Source: Podocnemis expansa
Taxonomy: Eukaryota > Chordata > Testudines > Podocnemididae
Assembly: GCA_007922195.1 (NCBI GenBank)
Contig: ML682007.1
Location: forward strand, 19,396,998-19,460,997
DNA length: 64,000 nucleotides
Reading direction: 5' to 3'
The translations under genes and the position numbers were made by a program. Positions 60,740 through 64,000 of this stretch are shown here, piece by piece; position 1 is the stretch's first letter; each line of letters begins with the position of its first letter. Under the pieces are notes generated by a model. The model saw only the letters and a program-made list of their open reading frames with translations, did not search any database and was not told the DNA's origin.

Positions 60740-61660
60740 GGGTGGATCCTGCAGTGCTCTCCACTATTGTCAGTATTCTGAACACATCACAGCTTCTCAT
60801 GCAGCATATCATGAGCGCCCAGCTGGAACAGGAATCCACAGAACCTGACCTGCTGTGTGCCGCTCAACTGAACAATGCTGGATTACTGTTTACATTCACT
60901 GAGCATCTGCAAATGGTGCACTTCTACTTTTGGACATCTAAAATGAGCACTGAGTGGTTGGATCACATCATTATGCAGGTCAGGATAAGCAGTGGCTTCA
61001 GAACTTTTAAATGTACAAAGTCACCTTCATGGAACTGTGTGGAGCTTGCCACTGCCCTGCGGCGCAAGGACACCCGCACAAGACCTGCCTCTCATTGGAG
61101 AAGCACGTGGCGACTGCATTCTGCTATGAAGGACCTCGAGTCTCAACCGTGTACAAGAATGGACAGCTTTACAGCAATGTGATCGAAGTTCTCTCTACAG
61201 AGCTGCACATCAAAGCATTTTGGTCAGGCAAGGTCCGTGGCACGTGCATCTTCAGGAACAATGATCTGTACAGAAAGCTGCGAGCAGACTTTCTAGACCA
61301 AGATTCCAGTGGGGGATGTTGAAATGCCCATAGTGATCCTTGGAACCCGAGCCTACCACTCACAACCATGGCTCATGAAGCTGGTGGTGCCTTTCTTGCA
61401 GGTTAGATCTCAATGAGGACAACATGCCCATGTTGGGTGCTCCATAGTATTTGTGAAGCTAAGGGTGAAAAAAGTTTCCTCCTGGTTGGAGCACAGGTGG
61501 ATTGCATTGTGGCTGACTATAACCCAGATGCCAGGGCTCTCAGAGGGATACAACAGGGGATCATTTGAATCAGGGAGGCCTTCAGGAACTACTTCAATGA
61601 AGGGCACCAATAAAGTCTTTGTAAACAGCACCATGCCACACCAAGAGCCATTCAGCTTCC
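60740..61660 (+). pseudogene. Harbinger (HARBI1-like) transposase pseudogene
   Basis: Pieces recognisable across frames, in order: ILNTSQLLMQHIMSAQ (60,775-60,820), FYFWTSKMSTEWLDHIIMQ (60,920-60,980), a FLELC-like MYKVTFMELCGAC (61,011-61,050), then ALRRKDTRTR. Next come VRGTCIFRNNDLYRKL (61,230-61,280), GDVEMPIVILG (61,312-61,345), QPWLMK and CEAKGEK (61,458-61,475). This is the order in HARBI1-type DDE transposases. The central part between the RKDTR-like block and the VHDARIFRN-like block is largely deleted, removing the first catalytic Asp region. At least three frameshifts or stops are present. Confidence 0.8.
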
Positions 61661-61699
61661 ACCATGTATCAATGTGAGGTTCATCCACCCTGTGCAAAA

Positions 61700-62929
61700 G
61701 ACAAATATAGCTTATCCTTCAGAAGGAGTCTTTATTAAATAATAAGTGACTGCCAGTGTGAGCTATCACAGTTGGGTTCAGGTCCAGCTATTATTCTGAA
61801 AGTTGTCTGAAGGACTGCAGTGAACTGGATATTGAGATGGCTCAGAAATTTGGTAGGATTGTATACGTGCGTTTGGGAAAACACACAGAAAGCAGTTCTG
61901 GATTGACAAGGGCAGGGAGAGCATGCATGAAGTCAGCCTACAGTGTGAGGGGTGACTTCAGCAGCTCCTTTTGGTCCTCCGTGGCTCTTATCCTGTGTTC
62001 ATGACCTGCTGTCACTTGCTTGTAGTTTCCCTCCTCCACCGGCTATCAATTTTTTTGTCAGACTGTCTCCATGCCCTTTTTTCTGTTTCAGAGGACTGGA
62101 AGATTTCTTTGCTTCTCTGTGGGTTTCTTATCAGCTGCAAATGTTCAGCAGGTGAGTAGGCGTTTCCTCTCACAGGCATTCGAGAAGCACAGTAAGCAAT
62201 GAGCAGGTGCTTGGTTGTTACTGACTGCACTACCAGCATTACTTCGTTCCTATGAGATACACCTCTCACACTGTGTCCTCGCAAGTGAATAGCTTAACTA
62301 TCGCCCAGGGCATGGTAATTTGTGGCTGGGAAGAGAGGACAGTTAAGCTGGGGAAAAGATTCCAGATGGTGGTTTGGATTATTGATGCAGGTAAACAAGA
62401 ACAAAATTTCAAAACTACCTCACTATTTTCTACAGGCAGGGGCCATAGATGCCCACATCTTACTTTTCAGTGTAAGCTGGGGTGCATATCCTACATGCAA
62501 GCGGCTTCAAACTGGGTCTCTATGCTGCTGCTCACCTCTGTGTCACTTTGGTTCATGCACCAATGACTGCTAATTGGTGCAAGAAAGTTTCCTGCAACAG
62601 GGAAGAAACAAAGCAGCTCTGCCAGGGAATCTCTAGCAGAGGATTGGCAAGTCCCTCTAGGAATGTTTCCTAGTGATCTCTAGAGAAATTCCATGACATC
62701 ACAGTGTACATTAACACACTTTCTCCACACACTGCCTAGCTGCACAGGGGAATGGCAAGCACATGCAAACAGATACTCCTGTGCATTTCCATCCCTTCAA
62801 TCACCTATATAATGCAACAAAGCTAAGGACAGCTGTACCTCATGTAACTAAGCGACATCAGTTTAAAAGAAAAAGAAAAACAAAAAAAAAACCACACCCC
62901 ACCCTTACCAAAGCTCCCTGCTCTTCCAT
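61700..62929. other. Non-coding interior of the Harbinger element
   Basis: The spacer between the two convergent dead genes. No additional frame is recognisable; a purine-rich A tract lies at 62,860-62,892. Confidence 0.5.
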
Positions 62930-63500
62930 CCAAGAGATGGAGGGCTGGGACTAGACCGAACCCTTCAGGGTTGAGAAGCAGTCTATTCTCCACATCACCA
63001 AACAACCTAGTTTTCTGTTCCACTTTGTCCTCCAACTAGATCTCATCCATGACTTCATCACGGTTGGATCCAGTATCTGCTGTCTTCAGGACCACAGAGG
63101 CATCTGTGGGTCTCTTAGCGGTGAAGGTGGGGGTCGCTACCAACAATGGCTTCCAACTCCCTACAGAAGTGGCAGGTCTTTGGTGGTTCATCAGATCAAT
63201 GATTTTGATGGTTGACTCACTAGCCTCTTAGTATCCCTGAAGTAGCACCTTGATCTGCACAGAACCGCATTATAACCCATTCACAGATCTTCTTTGGTAT
63301 GCCAAGAAAAATCTGACTTCAGCTGGAGTGCAGCTGGGACTGCACATCCTCCTCTCTAAAAACTGATCAGATCCAGAAACTCCAGTGTGTTCGAAACAGA
63401 AGAGTGTTCACTGGGTGGAGCCACCCTGCTCAACTGGTAAGACGGAATGTGAGCTTTCCACGCCAATCACAGAGGAAGTGGAATTTCAAAAATCAAGACT
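62930..63500 (-). pseudogene. Harbinger Myb/SANT-like accessory gene remnant
   Basis: On the - strand a segment EEDVQSQLHSS (about 63,310-63,345) resembles the start of the Myb-like trihelix domain of the Harbinger DNA-binding partner. PKTCHFCRELEAIVG (about 63,145-63,195) resembles its conserved end. Downstream, LLLNPEGFGLVPALH continues in another frame. Several stops and frameshifts separate the pieces. In active Harbinger elements this protein carries the transposase to the nucleus and to the transposon ends. Confidence 0.65.
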
Positions 63501-63785
63501 TTAAAGAGCGATGGGTGGATGGGCTGCAACACAGCTGAGTCCAAACTGATGGCCAGAGTGGTCAGGACTGGCCCTGTGGGACACTTCCTTGAGGCCACTT
63601 ACCACGACATAAACAAAGTGTCTACACTGATATTTTGACATTAAAAGTTTGGCACAACAAGGTCTTTGCCTACTGTTCAAGTGGTTTAATTTACTGCAAA
63701 ATTAGGGACAAATTAGGTCAGCAGGCACTGTTTTGGCTCAAAAGTTGACTGCATGACAAACATCTGTAATGTAGACCAGCCTTTA

Positions 63786-64000
63786 CTAAAGAGACTAGAA
63801 TGCTGAAACTTTAGACAGACCTCCTTTAACCAGAGTCAATCATTAAATAGGTTTTAAAAAGAATTAAGACCAGTGATTAAAAATAATCTCCATCTTTCAA
63901 TTACTCAGCTTTCAGCATACTTGTTTCACTAGTTCAATAGTCAAGAGAGGGTTCCACAATACACAACACTTCAGTGTAAATGTAAAATTTTTTTATGTAA
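63786..64000 (-). other. CSNK1A1: CSNK1A1 last intron, part 2 (runs off the window)
   Basis: AT-rich unique DNA to the right of the Harbinger element. No exon is visible before the window ends. Confidence 0.5.

Larger units (their letters stand above)
60391..63782. mobile_element. PIF/Harbinger DNA transposon, nearly full length, inactive
   Basis: The left end GGCCTTGTCTATACT, preceded by TTA (60,388-60,390), pairs with the right end, whose reverse complement is AGGCTGGTCTACAT. The right end is followed by TTA (63,783-63,785), the 3-base target of Harbinger elements, give or take one base. Inside are decayed copies of both expected genes: a + strand transposase (about 60,740-61,660) and a convergent - strand Myb-like gene (about 62,930-63,500). 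Both are broken. The element lies in the last intron of CSNK1A1. Confidence 0.85.

Overview
This is vertebrate nuclear DNA, most likely from a turtle (a crocodilian is the main alternative). It has no bacterial-style gene density. It is littered with decayed transposons typical of sauropsids: a CR1 LINE end, MIR fragments, hAT and PIF/Harbinger DNA elements, and a dispersed family that I read as Penelope-like, carrying hammerhead-ribozyme-like cores. Almost all open reading frames in the window are chance ORFs.

Three real gene loci can be recognised. On the + strand lie the hairpins of miR-143 (about 20,319-20,410) and miR-145 (21,678-21,765), the smooth-muscle microRNA pair. A good poly(A) signal 440 bases further on (22,207) probably ends their shared primary transcript, the counterpart of mammalian CARMN/MIR143HG. 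On the - strand, the terminal exon of CSNK1A1 (casein kinase 1 alpha) starts at 59,273 with the last codons and stop, and continues as a 3' UTR to a poly(A) signal at 58,231-58,236. In human 5q32, CSNK1A1 is also the next coding gene beside MIR143/145 and has the same convergent orientation, so each identification supports the other.

Layout: 1-9.1 kb is upstream DNA with TG-rich low complexity, a hAT element and a palindromic Penelope-like copy. At 9.14-9.21 kb a perfect CArG box sits next to a perfect MEF2 site, a candidate muscle enhancer. A 1,015-base solo LTR with 5-base target duplications occupies 9.79-10.81 kb. The microRNA pair lies at 20.3-21.8 kb, with a palindromic transposon copy between the two hairpins. 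From 22.3 to 53 kb is a gene desert filled with transposon remnants. From 53.8 to 58.2 kb is AT-rich DNA that could be extended CSNK1A1 3' UTR. From 59.3 kb to the end is the last CSNK1A1 intron, which holds a nearly complete but dead 3.4-kb Harbinger element.

The most unusual material is the hammerhead-bearing repeat family (ten copies). About half the copies are head-to-head palindromes. One 78-base copy with a perfect 13-base target duplication begins where the hammerhead region ends. No previously undescribed coding system was found.
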